Virus record (IMG/VR): IMGVR_UViG_3300008450_000543 | Location: 1-21,503 of that record | Origin: a virus | Length of the DNA: 21,503 nucleotides | Direction: 5' to 3' (one strand) | Shown here: positions 11,998-20,501 of the stretch, piece after piece | Layout: the number at the start of each line of letters is the position of its first letter | How positions within the stretch are numbered: the first letter of the stretch is position 1 | Program-made: the position numbers and the translations under genes | The notes under the pieces: model-generated | What the model saw: the letters and a program-made list of their open reading frames with translations, nothing else | What the model was told of the DNA's origin: nothing | Database searches by the model: none

Positions 11998-12879
11998 TCA
12001 GATTAGTGATGATCCCGCCTTAAAGTCGGCGAGTGCCTTGCTGGTCTGCGATTTGGCCGCAGGTGCAGCAGGCTTTGCGGGCATCGGTGTACCTACGGCT
12101 GCAGCGGTAGTGGTGACTACCCCTGGCGCTTTGTTGACCTTGAGTAGCTTCGCTTCAGCCAACACGCTATCCGTGAAACTACGCATATCAATGCTCTTAT
12201 TGTCAATCGTGAAAGGCAAGTCAGGCGCTTCGGCGTTGACGAGCTTGATGCCGTCCTCGGTGTAGAGGTACTTGCCGCCTTTCTCCCTGAGTTTCTTCTC
12301 CCAAAGATTGCGAGCCGTTGAGATAGTGACATCCTTGTCAAGGTCTAGCGCGTAGTCATATCCGCTGAAGATAGCGTTGAGTTCTTTGTCGGTGAGCTGA
12401 CTCTTCCAATGGCTGTTGACCTTGTCCACATCCTGCTTGCGTGCTTCGCGCTCGGTGTTGAGCAAGCCTTGCAGCTCGTTGATCTTGTCGACAAGGGCTT
12501 TTTTCTCGCCACCCGTTGCACTGATAGCCTTCTCCTTTGCTTCGGCAATCGCCTTGGATAGCATCGGGATCCGGTTGTAGGTGGACTGCTCGCTTAGGAT
12601 GGACTGCTTGATGTCATCATCGAAGCCGAACTCGTCAAGGACGTCCTTGATTTTGGTGTCAACGCTGTTGAGCGCGGTGGCGGTGAAGTGCTTCTTGACA
12701 ATCGGGTTGATCTTGGCCTCGTCTTCTGTCATCAGTCGAGACTGAGTCATGGACACAAGGGTCGAAGGTACCTGCACCTGCATAAGAGCAGGGTTGGTGA
12801 CTACCATCTTGATAGCCTCGTCAGCATTGTCAATGCCGATGCGGTCGGCTACCGTCTGGATATATTCAGCTAAGGTCAT
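11998..12879 (-). CDS. Scaffold-like protein
   Basis: The 293-residue protein sits directly before the capsid gene and has the composition of a scaffold: helical, charged and with a coiled-coil segment (about residues 120-160, KKALVDKINELQGLLNTEREARKQD). The C-terminus is low-complexity, alanine- and proline-rich (TTTAAAVGTPMPAKPAAPAAK) and ends KALADFKAG, as in many scaffold proteins whose tail contacts the capsid protein. N-terminal residues (EYIQTVADRIGIDNADEA) form a small helical domain. There is no recognisable maturation protease domain. The ATG at 12877-12879 overlaps the small upstream gene by 14 nt. Function inferred from position and composition. Confidence 0.65.
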   Translation of the reverse strand: MTLAEYIQTVADRIGIDNADEAIKMVVTNPALMQVQVPSTLVSMTQSRLMTEDEAKINPIVKKHFTATALNSVDTKIKDVLDEFGFDDDIKQSILSEQSTYNRIPMLSKAIAEAKEKAISATGGEKKALVDKINELQGLLNTEREARKQDVDKVNSHWKSQLTDKELNAIFSGYDYALDLDKDVTISTARNLWEKKLREKGGKYLYTEDGIKLVNAEAPDLPFTIDNKSIDMRSFTDSVLAEAKLLKVNKAPGVVTTTAAAVGTPMPAKPAAPAAKSQTSKALADFKAGSSLI

Positions 12880-13111
12880 TAGTTGTTCCCTTCTCGGGCG
12901 TTGGTGTCTGTGTCGGTGTGAGGTCTACTGTCTTGGTCTTAGCGGCGACCTTAGCCTTGGTGACTTTGATGTCTTCGGACTTTGGTCGAATCTCGCAGAT
13001 GCGGTCAAGGTTGTTCTTAATCATCTGCTCCCGCACGTTCATCTCGTTGTCGGCAGGGAACTCGTACCACAGCTGGCCGTCCCGCCATACTTCTAAGAAT
13101 TTCTGTTTCAT
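12866..13111 (-). CDS. Small protein with lysine- and threonine-rich tail, 81 residues
   Basis: The 81-residue protein has an N-terminal folded part (FLEVWRDGQLWYEFPADNEMNV, then a helix REQMIKNNLDRICEI) and a disordered, lysine- and threonine-rich tail (VAAKTKTVDLTPTQTPTPEK). I recognise no family. The first half, with WRDGQLWYEF, looks like a tiny beta hairpin plus helix. It lies between the MuF-like and scaffold genes, where many phages keep small head proteins such as decoration or accessory factors. A promoter-like element with a near-match -33 precedes it. Function unknown. Confidence 0.6.
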   Translation of the reverse strand: MKQKFLEVWRDGQLWYEFPADNEMNVREQMIKNNLDRICEIRPKSEDIKVTKAKVAAKTKTVDLTPTQTPTPEKGTTNDLS

Positions 13112-13129
13112 GTGTCTCGTTGTTGACTA

Positions 13130-13160
13130 CAAATATACACCCGCTTCACGCGTTGGCGAA
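13130..13160 (-). promoter_or_regulatory. Internal promoter upstream of the scaffold and capsid genes
   Basis: On the minus strand TATATTTG (13130-13137) fully matches TAnnTTTG, and TTCG (13157-13160) lies 19 nt upstream, three of four bases of the -33 TTTG at the normal spacing. It sits in the 34-nt gap after the MuF-like gene, 18 nt before the next ATG. It would add transcription of the scaffold and capsid genes, which need high expression. Confidence 0.5.
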
Positions 13161-14066
13161 CTGGTCACGCAACGACTTTGGAACAATGGCCGAACTGACA
13201 GGGCGAAGCTGGTGGTTGCAGTTGTAGCCGCCCCTGTTGATGCGGAAGTTGGCTGCGTTGGTGCCGGGTATCATCCCGTGTGGTAGGCCAGTCTTGTCAT
13301 AGATAGGCACCTGCTCACCGCAGATGTCGCCGCTGACAATCTCTTCAAGCTGGCTGACGTGTATGTATGGCAGGCATCCCTTGGCCGCATCGGTCAGTGC
13401 CTTGCAGAACGGGCGGGTGGTCTCCTTGTTCGACCCGACGTAGATGTACCACTCAAGGCCTAGATCATCGCTCACGATTTGTGAGTAGTTGGCGCTGTAC
13501 TGATTCAGGCTGTCGGTCACTATCTGCTTGGTGTACTTGACTAGCTTGCCATCCAGCCCGTCCTTGCCAAGGATAAAGTCCCGCGTCTGCTCAATGAACT
13601 CAGCCCTGCTACCACCGGTAGTGACGTTCTTGACTAGTATGTCCCGGATGGGTGAGACGAAGTTCGCCCCGATAGCGTCCTCACCTAGCGCGTCAACTAC
13701 CGATTCCTGAGCAAGGTTCTGCACCTCCTTAAGTACGGCAGGCACAGTGAAGCGCCCGACGGTGGCCGTGAAGTACTGATTCTGCAGCTTGGTGACCTGT
13801 TCGTAGGTCTCTATCAGTTCGTCAAGGTCGTCAACGTATTCCTTGGTGAAGATGACCTTGTTGAGTTCAGCCTTGATCTTGGCAATGGTCTTGATATTCT
13901 TGACAGTTGGCTTGATACGCCCGTTGGATGTCTCAAGCTCAGAGGCCAAATCAAGCACGACGGCATAGGTCTGCTGCTGAAGGTCAGGCATCTTGCCGTT
14001 AAAGGTGTCAATGCGCGTCTCAATCAGCGACAGGATGTCTTCTATCAGGTCATCAGCCTTGGCCAT
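13146..14066 (-). CDS. MuF-like phage head protein
   Basis: The 306-residue protein is helical over its first 200 residues (DDLIETYEQVTKLQNQY, SLNQYSANYSQIVSD) and ends in the MuF-type domain: WYIYVGSNKETTRPFCKAL, with Thr-x-Arg and Cys221, then NFRINRGGYNCNHQLRPVS, with Cys283, His285 and Arg288. MuF proteins bind the inside of the head near the portal and are needed for head assembly or are ejected with DNA. The gene follows the portal gene with a 14-nt overlap, the standard place. No additional toxin domain follows the MuF domain. Family assignment is good; it lies upstream of an internal promoter. Confidence 0.8.
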   Translation of the reverse strand: MAKADDLIEDILSLIETRIDTFNGKMPDLQQQTYAVVLDLASELETSNGRIKPTVKNIKTIAKIKAELNKVIFTKEYVDDLDELIETYEQVTKLQNQYFTATVGRFTVPAVLKEVQNLAQESVVDALGEDAIGANFVSPIRDILVKNVTTGGSRAEFIEQTRDFILGKDGLDGKLVKYTKQIVTDSLNQYSANYSQIVSDDLGLEWYIYVGSNKETTRPFCKALTDAAKGCLPYIHVSQLEEIVSGDICGEQVPIYDKTGLPHGMIPGTNAANFRINRGGYNCNHQLRPVSSAIVPKSLRDQFANA

Positions 14067-15726
14067 CTACGGGTGTTGCAGGTCGAACTGTGACCTCGTT
14101 GGCGTACTGTGTCATGACCTGCATCTGCTGCTCGTAGGGCAGTTCTGCAAAGCCTTCTACCGACTCAAGCGCACGGGTCACGAACTTGTTGATATTGGCA
14201 TGGATGACCATGTCATTGCGGGTAATAGCCCCAAAAGTCTGCTGAAGCGCGATGGTCTCCTCAGGCACGCCCGCGAACGGGTCAAGCTTGAGCTTCAACA
14301 CGACCATGTCCTTGATGTTCGAGTCGTTGAACTTCTTCGATGCAAGCTCTATCTGTGCCGCGTTGATGATAGCCGGGTCGACCTTGGCTTGGGTCATCAT
14401 GCTTAATTCATCAACCAACACCTTGCCTGATAGCATGTCGAAGCGCTCAGGCACGGCGATGTAGGGCAGCAGCTCGTTGATGTCGGACACGATGCCACCG
14501 TAGCGCCATGCACAGATGTCGTAGGTCACCTCGTCCATGATGCGGACGATGTCCTCCGCAATGCTATGCACGAAGCTGTACAGCTCTTCGCGGTCTACCT
14601 GCTTGGCCACCCCTGACTGAGACAGTGGAACTTCAGCTAGGAACTCCATGTTAATAGCGCTCAGTGCGTCGTACAGGTGTTGGCGGATGCGCTCTTCTTG
14701 TATCTTAACGATGCCTGTGTCCTTCTGCACGTAGCCAACAGGTGGCGTAGGGATAGCCGGATCGCCTGCGCGGGGTGCTGCAACAATCAGGTTCTCGTAG
14801 GGGTTGAACGGAGCAAGGCCTGAGCCTGTGCAGGACGGGCACTTGATAGGCGCTGAGTTTTCGCGGGGAATCTCACCCACGCCCTTACACCTTCCGCACT
14901 GCTGAGCCTGCATCGCCCACATCGTACTGTGGATGTGCTGAACAACTTCAGCTTGCAAGTCACTGTACTCACGCACCGCCTCGTTCATCTTCGGAACCAT
15001 GCTGCTGATACGGGACTCGTACAGCACGCCGTCCTTGTAGTTCTCAAGGACTACCCCGTACATGGTACGGATAGGCATGTAGCCCAGCGGGTTCTCCATC
15101 TGAAACACCTCACGCGGCTCGCGGTCAACAAGCTCGAAGCGCTGAATCACGTCAGGCTGAACCATCCAATAGCCGTCTCCGTCGTCTTCCTTGAGCAGGT
15201 AGAACTTGCCCTCCTTGTAATCAATGATGTATTCAGATTCGAATATCATCGGATACGGCTCGTAGTACTCGTTCTCAGCTACCTCGAAGCGGGTCGGCAG
15301 GGTGAAGACCACCGCGTTGGCATCAATCAGGTATTGCTTCAACGCTACGTTGAACATCCAGTTGGTGAGGCTTCCATTGCGCGGGAACTTGCGCGTCAGG
15401 TAGGCTTCGGGCGTTTGGTCTTCAGCGATGACAGGCGGCACGTCCCTGTTGAATGACATCATCCAGTCGGGCGACTTGCGTATCTTGCTAAGGCTGTTGA
15501 ATACCTTGGTGAACACGGGCTTGGTGATGGGCACGAATATCTTGCGCCTGTAGTTCTGAATGTCGGATGACTCAGCAGGTCGGCGCTCTTCTATCAGCTC
15601 GCCAGGGTACTCACCGTCAGCATGGACTTCGAGAGCCTCTTCCATTTCGACTGAGTCCTTGTAGTACTTATGCCGAACGCTGTAGGCGATGTATGGTTCA
15701 AGGAATGAAGGTGCTACTGCTGGCAT
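14053..15726 (-). CDS. Portal protein with a four-cysteine (zinc-finger-like) insert
   Basis: The 557-residue protein has portal features: N-terminal YRRKIFVPITKPVFTKVFNSL, a mixed beta region (AVVFTLPTRFEVAENEYYEP, YIIDYKEGKFYLLKED), a helical part (EAVREYSDLQAEVVQHIHS) and a helical stem- and crown-like C-terminal half. The portal forms the ring through which DNA is packaged and leaves. After residue 275 there is an insert with CGRCKGVGE (Cys277, Cys280) and CPSCTGSG (Cys296, Cys299). The CxxCxGxG repeats are those of DnaJ-type zinc fingers, so a structural zinc is likely. The gene overlaps the upstream glycosyltransferase gene by one base and the MuF-like gene by 14 nt. Portal assignment rests on size, order and overall pattern. 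Confidence 0.75.
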   Translation of the reverse strand: MPAVAPSFLEPYIAYSVRHKYYKDSVEMEEALEVHADGEYPGELIEERRPAESSDIQNYRRKIFVPITKPVFTKVFNSLSKIRKSPDWMMSFNRDVPPVIAEDQTPEAYLTRKFPRNGSLTNWMFNVALKQYLIDANAVVFTLPTRFEVAENEYYEPYPMIFESEYIIDYKEGKFYLLKEDDGDGYWMVQPDVIQRFELVDREPREVFQMENPLGYMPIRTMYGVVLENYKDGVLYESRISSMVPKMNEAVREYSDLQAEVVQHIHSTMWAMQAQQCGRCKGVGEIPRENSAPIKCPSCTGSGLAPFNPYENLIVAAPRAGDPAIPTPPVGYVQKDTGIVKIQEERIRQHLYDALSAINMEFLAEVPLSQSGVAKQVDREELYSFVHSIAEDIVRIMDEVTYDICAWRYGGIVSDINELLPYIAVPERFDMLSGKVLVDELSMMTQAKVDPAIINAAQIELASKKFNDSNIKDMVVLKLKLDPFAGVPEETIALQQTFGAITRNDMVIHANINKFVTRALESVEGFAELPYEQQMQVMTQYANEVTVRPATPVDGQG

Positions 15727-16568
15727 CAGATGTGAGTTCTTTCTTTAAGTTGTGACCGTTTGTTAGCGATGGTCAGCGCTGGCATGTTCATCCGGTAGGA
15801 TGCGTTCTTCATAAACTCTTGATAAATTCTAAACTGCTGCGGCGGCAGGTGATTGCCCCCTGCTGAGAATGCGTAGTACTGCCGCTTGATCTCCATCGCT
15901 GACAGCACCTTGCGGATAGCAGGCTGCCAGTAGGTTGGCTGCCAAGGCATCTTGTGGGGCTTGTGTTCAACGGCTGCAAGGGCTAGGTTGAAGAATGGCT
16001 CGTCGGGCTTATCCCCTGCGAACTGTCGGGTGTGTAGTTTATTCTCTTTGTAGAACTTTAGAGCACCTACAAAGATACTATCAGCGAGCTCCCCCTTGAC
16101 CCAATAAATCCATTCAGATGATAGATCTATCCATTGGTTCACCTTGCCGTAGGCTTCTGCTAACTTGCCCGGGTCGACCCACTCACTGATACCCTTGTCG
16201 GGGTCGTTGACTCCTCTGTTGGCCATTGTCCACTCAATGCCTTCCATCTCTTGCCATAGCTGGCTGAAGTTGCACATCGGGCTGAACACCATGTCGGCAT
16301 CAACGAACAGAGTGCGGTCGTAGGGTGTGAGCTTGTTCAGGTAGAACTTAGCGGTGAGCGGCTTGTCCTTGACGGTCTCAGGCTTGGGCTTGATGATCTT
16401 GTCGAACACCATGCGCTGCCCTTCGTGCAGATGGGCGAGTGCCGCATCGTCCGCGATGACTGCCACCCGTTGCTTGGGGTCGGCTGACTTGATGGACAGC
16501 GCTAGGTTGTAAGCGAACCGCCCGTAGAGCGGGTGCTTGAGGGCTATGGTTAGGATGCCTTGGGTCAT
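15726..16568 (-). CDS. Glycosyltransferase-like protein (GT-A fold, DxD motif)
   Basis: The 280-residue protein starts with GILTIALKHPLYGRFAYNLA, the nucleotide-sugar-binding strand-helix of GT-A enzymes, followed by RVAVIADD, then the segment YDRTLFVDADMVFS with Asp-Ala-Asp, the DxD motif that binds the metal and the nucleotide sugar. The ending WPTYWQPAIRK and FAGDKPDEPFFN match the general pattern of GT8-like transferases. It would transfer a sugar to a protein, a cell-surface glycan or DNA. It lies between the tail-fibre-like gene (ATGA overlap) and the portal gene, co-transcribed with virion proteins, which suggests a virion or surface target. No membrane segment. Acceptor unknown. Confidence 0.75.
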   Translation of the reverse strand: MTQGILTIALKHPLYGRFAYNLALSIKSADPKQRVAVIADDAALAHLHEGQRMVFDKIIKPKPETVKDKPLTAKFYLNKLTPYDRTLFVDADMVFSPMCNFSQLWQEMEGIEWTMANRGVNDPDKGISEWVDPGKLAEAYGKVNQWIDLSSEWIYWVKGELADSIFVGALKFYKENKLHTRQFAGDKPDEPFFNLALAAVEHKPHKMPWQPTYWQPAIRKVLSAMEIKRQYYAFSAGGNHLPPQQFRIYQEFMKNASYRMNMPALTIANKRSQLKERTHI

Positions 16569-18505
16569 GAGTAATAGATGGGTAGGGCGAAGTTGATACC
16601 ACTTAAATCTGAAATTGATATTGACAATGAAGGCATAGGCGAAGGTATTGTTCCATTACAAATCACATTGACAGAAAGAAGTGCGCCTGATAATGTGCAT
16701 GAAGTTGAAGTTGTAGATGTACCAAATACTGTGTTAATCTCTATGCCTATCGTTGTTGCAAAAGATGCCCTATCAATACCATCAGTTAAATCATAAGAAC
16801 CTGTTGCGGCTGCTGCTTGTACACCTGCATCATCCCATTGTAAATATAAAACCTGTACTGCAGTCAAATCTAGTCCTGTTGTATCAAACTCATCCATCAA
16901 CACCTGTACCTGAGTCAAGGCAGGCGGCAGCTGTATGATCTGCGGCGGACAGATAGTATTAGCCATCACCCCGCAGGCCGACCCGAAGATAGCCTCTTCA
17001 TGGAAGACGGTCACGCGGGACTGCGCTAGGTTGTACCGCCCGTTCTCATTCCATTCAGGCTCGTAATCCTCGGTCGGGTAGTAGAACGCATACCCATCAA
17101 TGAACAGCTTCTGCCCTAGCAGCTGCGTGCGTGTGCAGTCGTGAGCGTACTCGTCCATGTAGTCGAACCATGCCGTGCGGGCTTTCTGACTCTGAGCGTA
17201 CGACCGCCCTGTGTTGCCACTGCTGTACAGGTACTCTTCGCCAGCGTTACGGTAGACGGGGTTGAAGGCCAACACCCGCAGGCGCTGTGTCAGCTTGAAG
17301 TCGGGGTTGGCGATGTCTCCGAAGTAGAAGCCGAAGGCATATCCATCGTTCCACGACTCGACTAGCTTAGTGCAGTCCCATGTTGCGCCACCAGACTTCA
17401 ACAGAGCGCGGTTGACGCTTATGTATAGCACGTTGTTATCACAAGGGTCTTTAATGTCTACCCTGAGCGGTATGCAGTCGCTAGGGATGCCGTTCATGTT
17501 CCAGTCTAAATTCTCCCAATCTATGCACTGAACAAGCCTGTCATTGAATGCGGTTGGGGTTAGGCCGTCAGCCTTGTAGAAGTTGTTGTCACTTCGAACA
17601 GTCACAGTTGCGGTAGATACATCACCGTAGTCTTTCACATTGACCTGTGACACACATCCGTTGAAGTTGTCTGTCTTAGTGAACACAAGGTCAGTCCCAG
17701 CGGTTGGTGTTCCGTAGAACTCAAAGCTACCATTGCCCGATGTAGTTCCGAGCAGAACGCTGCCAAGATAAACCTCTAGCCCACCCTGAGTGCAGCTATC
17801 AATCACCAATGTCACGCCGTGGTAGTTGCCCGTAGTGGTAAACGCGGTCGTGTTGATAAGGTCACCTGAGTCAATCACTAGTGAGCAGAACTTGCCGTTG
17901 GCTCCGTCGAAACTGTATGACCAAGTAGGCAGGTCATCTGGTGCTTCGTCTTGCCAGCAGTCAGTCCATTGGTTAAGTTCAAGATTTACAATATCCCATG
18001 TATCTGCAACAGCCGTCCCAGTTACAAAAAAGGCAACTGTTATAGGTGTTTCGTATGCTGTAAAATATACATTATAATTTCCATCAGCATTTATGGTTTG
18101 AGCAATATATAGATTCGAACCTATAAGTACTGAAATATCAGCTGTTCCAGTATAGTTTTCTACTGTGAATGATAAATTGTAAACCGCATTTTCAATAGCC
18201 GTAAAAGTCTGTCCTGCGCTTGCTCCTAAAACATCAGCCCCTGCATAGGCCAAGGTTGAACTACCGCTAGTAGTCCACCCACCCGCTACTGTCCAAGCTC
18301 CTAACTCATCTGCACCCACGGGATCCATTACCATGTCAGGCTCACAGATAGGCTCATCACATTCTTCCAATATCCATTGAACGCAGGTGATATCCCCATC
18401 CTGAACGAGCTGGGCATAAGCCTTCGGGTCGTTGTTCAGACAGGGGTAATCTCCGATTGGCTTTTCGAAGATGAACGGCTGGTTAGGTATAAACTCAAGA
18501 GGCAT
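16565..18505 (-). CDS. Tail-fibre / receptor-binding-like protein with jelly-roll modules
   Basis: The 646-residue protein is beta-rich. Residues about 1-60 include a cysteine-rich linker (CVQWILEECDEPIC). Residues about 66-178 (WTVAGGWTTSGSSTL, YNLSFTVENYTG, WDIVNLELNQ) look like a CBM4/9-type carbohydrate-binding jelly roll. A second such domain, about 197-293, has GGLEVYLGSVLLGTTSGNGS and NFNGCVSQVNV. The middle (300-520) is the conserved-looking core, and the C-terminal 105 residues are low-complexity beta. The regions 17980-18240 and 16579-16880, encoding domain 1 and the C-terminus, are visibly AT-richer, as if exchanged between phages. It overlaps the upstream gene by 11 nt and the glycosyltransferase gene by 4 nt. 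Receptor binding is inferred. Confidence 0.6.
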   Translation of the reverse strand: MPLEFIPNQPFIFEKPIGDYPCLNNDPKAYAQLVQDGDITCVQWILEECDEPICEPDMVMDPVGADELGAWTVAGGWTTSGSSTLAYAGADVLGASAGQTFTAIENAVYNLSFTVENYTGTADISVLIGSNLYIAQTINADGNYNVYFTAYETPITVAFFVTGTAVADTWDIVNLELNQWTDCWQDEAPDDLPTWSYSFDGANGKFCSLVIDSGDLINTTAFTTTGNYHGVTLVIDSCTQGGLEVYLGSVLLGTTSGNGSFEFYGTPTAGTDLVFTKTDNFNGCVSQVNVKDYGDVSTATVTVRSDNNFYKADGLTPTAFNDRLVQCIDWENLDWNMNGIPSDCIPLRVDIKDPCDNNVLYISVNRALLKSGGATWDCTKLVESWNDGYAFGFYFGDIANPDFKLTQRLRVLAFNPVYRNAGEEYLYSSGNTGRSYAQSQKARTAWFDYMDEYAHDCTRTQLLGQKLFIDGYAFYYPTEDYEPEWNENGRYNLAQSRVTVFHEEAIFGSACGVMANTICPPQIIQLPPALTQVQVLMDEFDTTGLDLTAVQVLYLQWDDAGVQAAAATGSYDLTDGIDRASFATTIGIEINTVFGTSTTSTSCTLSGALLSVNVICNGTIPSPMPSLSISISDLSGINFALPIYYS

Positions 18506-20501
18506 GTTCTGATTCTCTATTGGTAGTCAGGACGAAATCCGCCCTACTAAATGTGTGATTGTACTTCAACTCTTTAATCCATCCGTATCGGTATGGCTGG
18601 TTTTCCATTGCAAATCCTATACGTCCTGTCGGATTATTCAACACGCCGTTGAACTCCTGCTGTGTCATCGGATAGCTAAACTTGTGTAGCTGAACCTTTA
18701 TTAGGTTAGGGTCGATGTCAAGGAATGTGCCTCCGGTGATTGACGTGTCAACGACTTCAAGAAAGGTCTGTGATGCACTTGTCAATATAGTATAAAGCTG
18801 GCCATTGGTATATATATTATTGGCTGCAACTGTTAATGGATAGCTTTTAATTCTCATGGTGATATAATCACCAGCATTCATATTGATAATCTGATTATTT
18901 AGATTCCTAGTGAGTACGGTATTAAGTGAGTAACCAGCAGCCCAATATTGACCTGGTGCAAAAGCTCCAGCGCCTAAAATAGTCGAATGTGCGCCTATAT
19001 AAAATCTATTTAAGAGATTATTGCTACTATCATAATGATCTACTGTAAATTGATAATAATTACCAAAACCACCAGACCCACCACCAGGATTTCCAAAAAC
19101 AATAGTCACCTGAGCCTTGATATTATAAGCTGCTGTTTGTGGTGCTGTGTATTTCGCAGTTAGTGTGTCAAAATTATTCCCGAAATCAAACGACTCAGAA
19201 TTTAAGAAGAAATTAAAATCCTCACTATTCAATAGATTAGTATGCTGAAGCAGTCCATTTCTGTACGCATACATTTGACCATCTTTACTATCTACGTAGT
19301 ATGATGCCAAGCTTGCACTCAAGTCCTCAATGTATCTATCTGCTATGCTGGCATTGTTCAGAAGAGCATTGTAGTGATACTTGGGCGGGTTGATGTTGAA
19401 CATATTGTCATTGGTCGTCCGCCCGGTATTGTCATCCGTGTAGATGCTATTGAGTAGGAATGTGTTGTTATCGTAGCCCTGGTCAAGGTTATCCACAACC
19501 CTCTGAATGATGTTGCTGCTTACTATCCAGTTGGCAGTTAGGTCAAGTGCCTGGTCAAGGTTGCAGCTACTAAGCAAATGGAACTCTTCAGCCTTGAATC
19601 CGAAGTAGTCAATATCCTCAGGGAAGTCAAGGGTCAGCGTGTCATCGGTAGGACTACCCATCTTGACCAAAGCGTAGAGCTTAGATGTATCGAAGCTAGT
19701 CTCAATCTCGTACACAGATGATGCGAAGAATGTGACGCTGTTCCCGAACAGATATTCAATCGACTCAATGCGTACTATTGGCGATGTGTATGGGTCTTCG
19801 ACAAGCAAGACAATCGGGATACGCTTGTTGATTTCGTTGAACAGGTCAAGGAAGCTGAACGGAATCCATCTAGCATCTTCAACAGATGGAACTACACCCC
19901 TAAGGCGCTCGCCTACTGTGATGCACAATCCGTTCCAATTACCCGTAGCACCAAAGGTGTCGCTACGGAATCCGACTGAAGTCTCAGTCATGAAGTCAAT
20001 GAAGTACCTGAATGCCTCTTCTATGCGGCAGGCTATTACTGTTCTGACTGAACTATTTGTACCTACGTTGAAGACCTCTAGGTCATACTGCTCAATCGCC
20101 GTGATAGGCTGCTTGAGCTTAGTGAACGCCCCGTCAAGCGATGTCTTGATGTTCTTGTTGTTGTTAATCTTGCTGAAGAACGACTTGTCATTGACCTTGC
20201 ACTTGATGGTACAAGCACGCTCATCAACCACGCAGTCCGATATGAACATGATCCCATTGAAGATGGTCAAATAGTCATCATCGCACATCTTCTTGATTTC
20301 TACCACCACCTCCGTGCAGAAACTATCGTTTTGAATCTTGTCAATCAGGTAGTCGTAACCAGTTGAATCAAAGGTTAAATCGTACTCTTGAAACAACAGA
20401 AACAGATTCTGCTGATTATCCCGCTTGATAGTAGAAGACACGTCCTTCCAGTTGGTCGCAGATTCAACCAATGTGCCATCTAGGTAGAACTGAAACATCA
20501 T
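18495..20501 (-). CDS. Tail-tip / baseplate-like protein with inserted jelly-roll domain
   Basis: The 668-residue protein starts MMFQFYLDGTLVESATNW and continues with beta-rich tail-type sequence (VVVEIKKMCDDDYLTIFNG, ACTIKCKVNDKSFF), a pattern I associate with distal tail or baseplate proteins from Bacteroidota phages, usually annotated as hypothetical. Residues about 300-430 are helical and polar. Residues about 435-585 contain a jelly-roll-like domain (YTAPQTAAYNIKAQ, YYQFTVDHYDSSNNLLNRFY, NAGDYITMRIKSY), visibly AT-richer in DNA (about 18750-19200). The C-terminus again resembles the first part. It starts with an ATGA overlap with the tape-measure gene, the normal neighbour of distal tail proteins. 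Role inferred. Confidence 0.6.
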   Translation of the reverse strand: MMFQFYLDGTLVESATNWKDVSSTIKRDNQQNLFLLFQEYDLTFDSTGYDYLIDKIQNDSFCTEVVVEIKKMCDDDYLTIFNGIMFISDCVVDERACTIKCKVNDKSFFSKINNNKNIKTSLDGAFTKLKQPITAIEQYDLEVFNVGTNSSVRTVIACRIEEAFRYFIDFMTETSVGFRSDTFGATGNWNGLCITVGERLRGVVPSVEDARWIPFSFLDLFNEINKRIPIVLLVEDPYTSPIVRIESIEYLFGNSVTFFASSVYEIETSFDTSKLYALVKMGSPTDDTLTLDFPEDIDYFGFKAEEFHLLSSCNLDQALDLTANWIVSSNIIQRVVDNLDQGYDNNTFLLNSIYTDDNTGRTTNDNMFNINPPKYHYNALLNNASIADRYIEDLSASLASYYVDSKDGQMYAYRNGLLQHTNLLNSEDFNFFLNSESFDFGNNFDTLTAKYTAPQTAAYNIKAQVTIVFGNPGGGSGGFGNYYQFTVDHYDSSNNLLNRFYIGAHSTILGAGAFAPGQYWAAGYSLNTVLTRNLNNQIINMNAGDYITMRIKSYPLTVAANNIYTNGQLYTILTSASQTFLEVVDTSITGGTFLDIDPNLIKVQLHKFSYPMTQQEFNGVLNNPTGRIGFAMENQPYRYGWIKELKYNHTFSRADFVLTTNRESEHAS

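Noticed and set aside
11813-11998. Minus-strand frame of about 61 residues overlapping the capsid gene start
   Set aside because: It overlaps the start of the capsid gene in another frame, has no motif and would occupy the leader region.
14929-15456. Plus-strand frame of 175 codons inside the portal gene
   Set aside because: Long because of codon bias in the portal gene on the opposite strand; the translation has no recognisable features.
16070-16077. TAnnTTTG match on the minus strand inside the glycosyltransferase gene
   Set aside because: Within coding sequence, with no nearby downstream gene start; similar internal matches at 3746, 7412, 11420 and 16865 appear to be chance.
19732-20274. 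Plus-strand frame of 180 codons inside the tail-tip gene
   Set aside because: Shadow of the coding strand without motif or coupled start.
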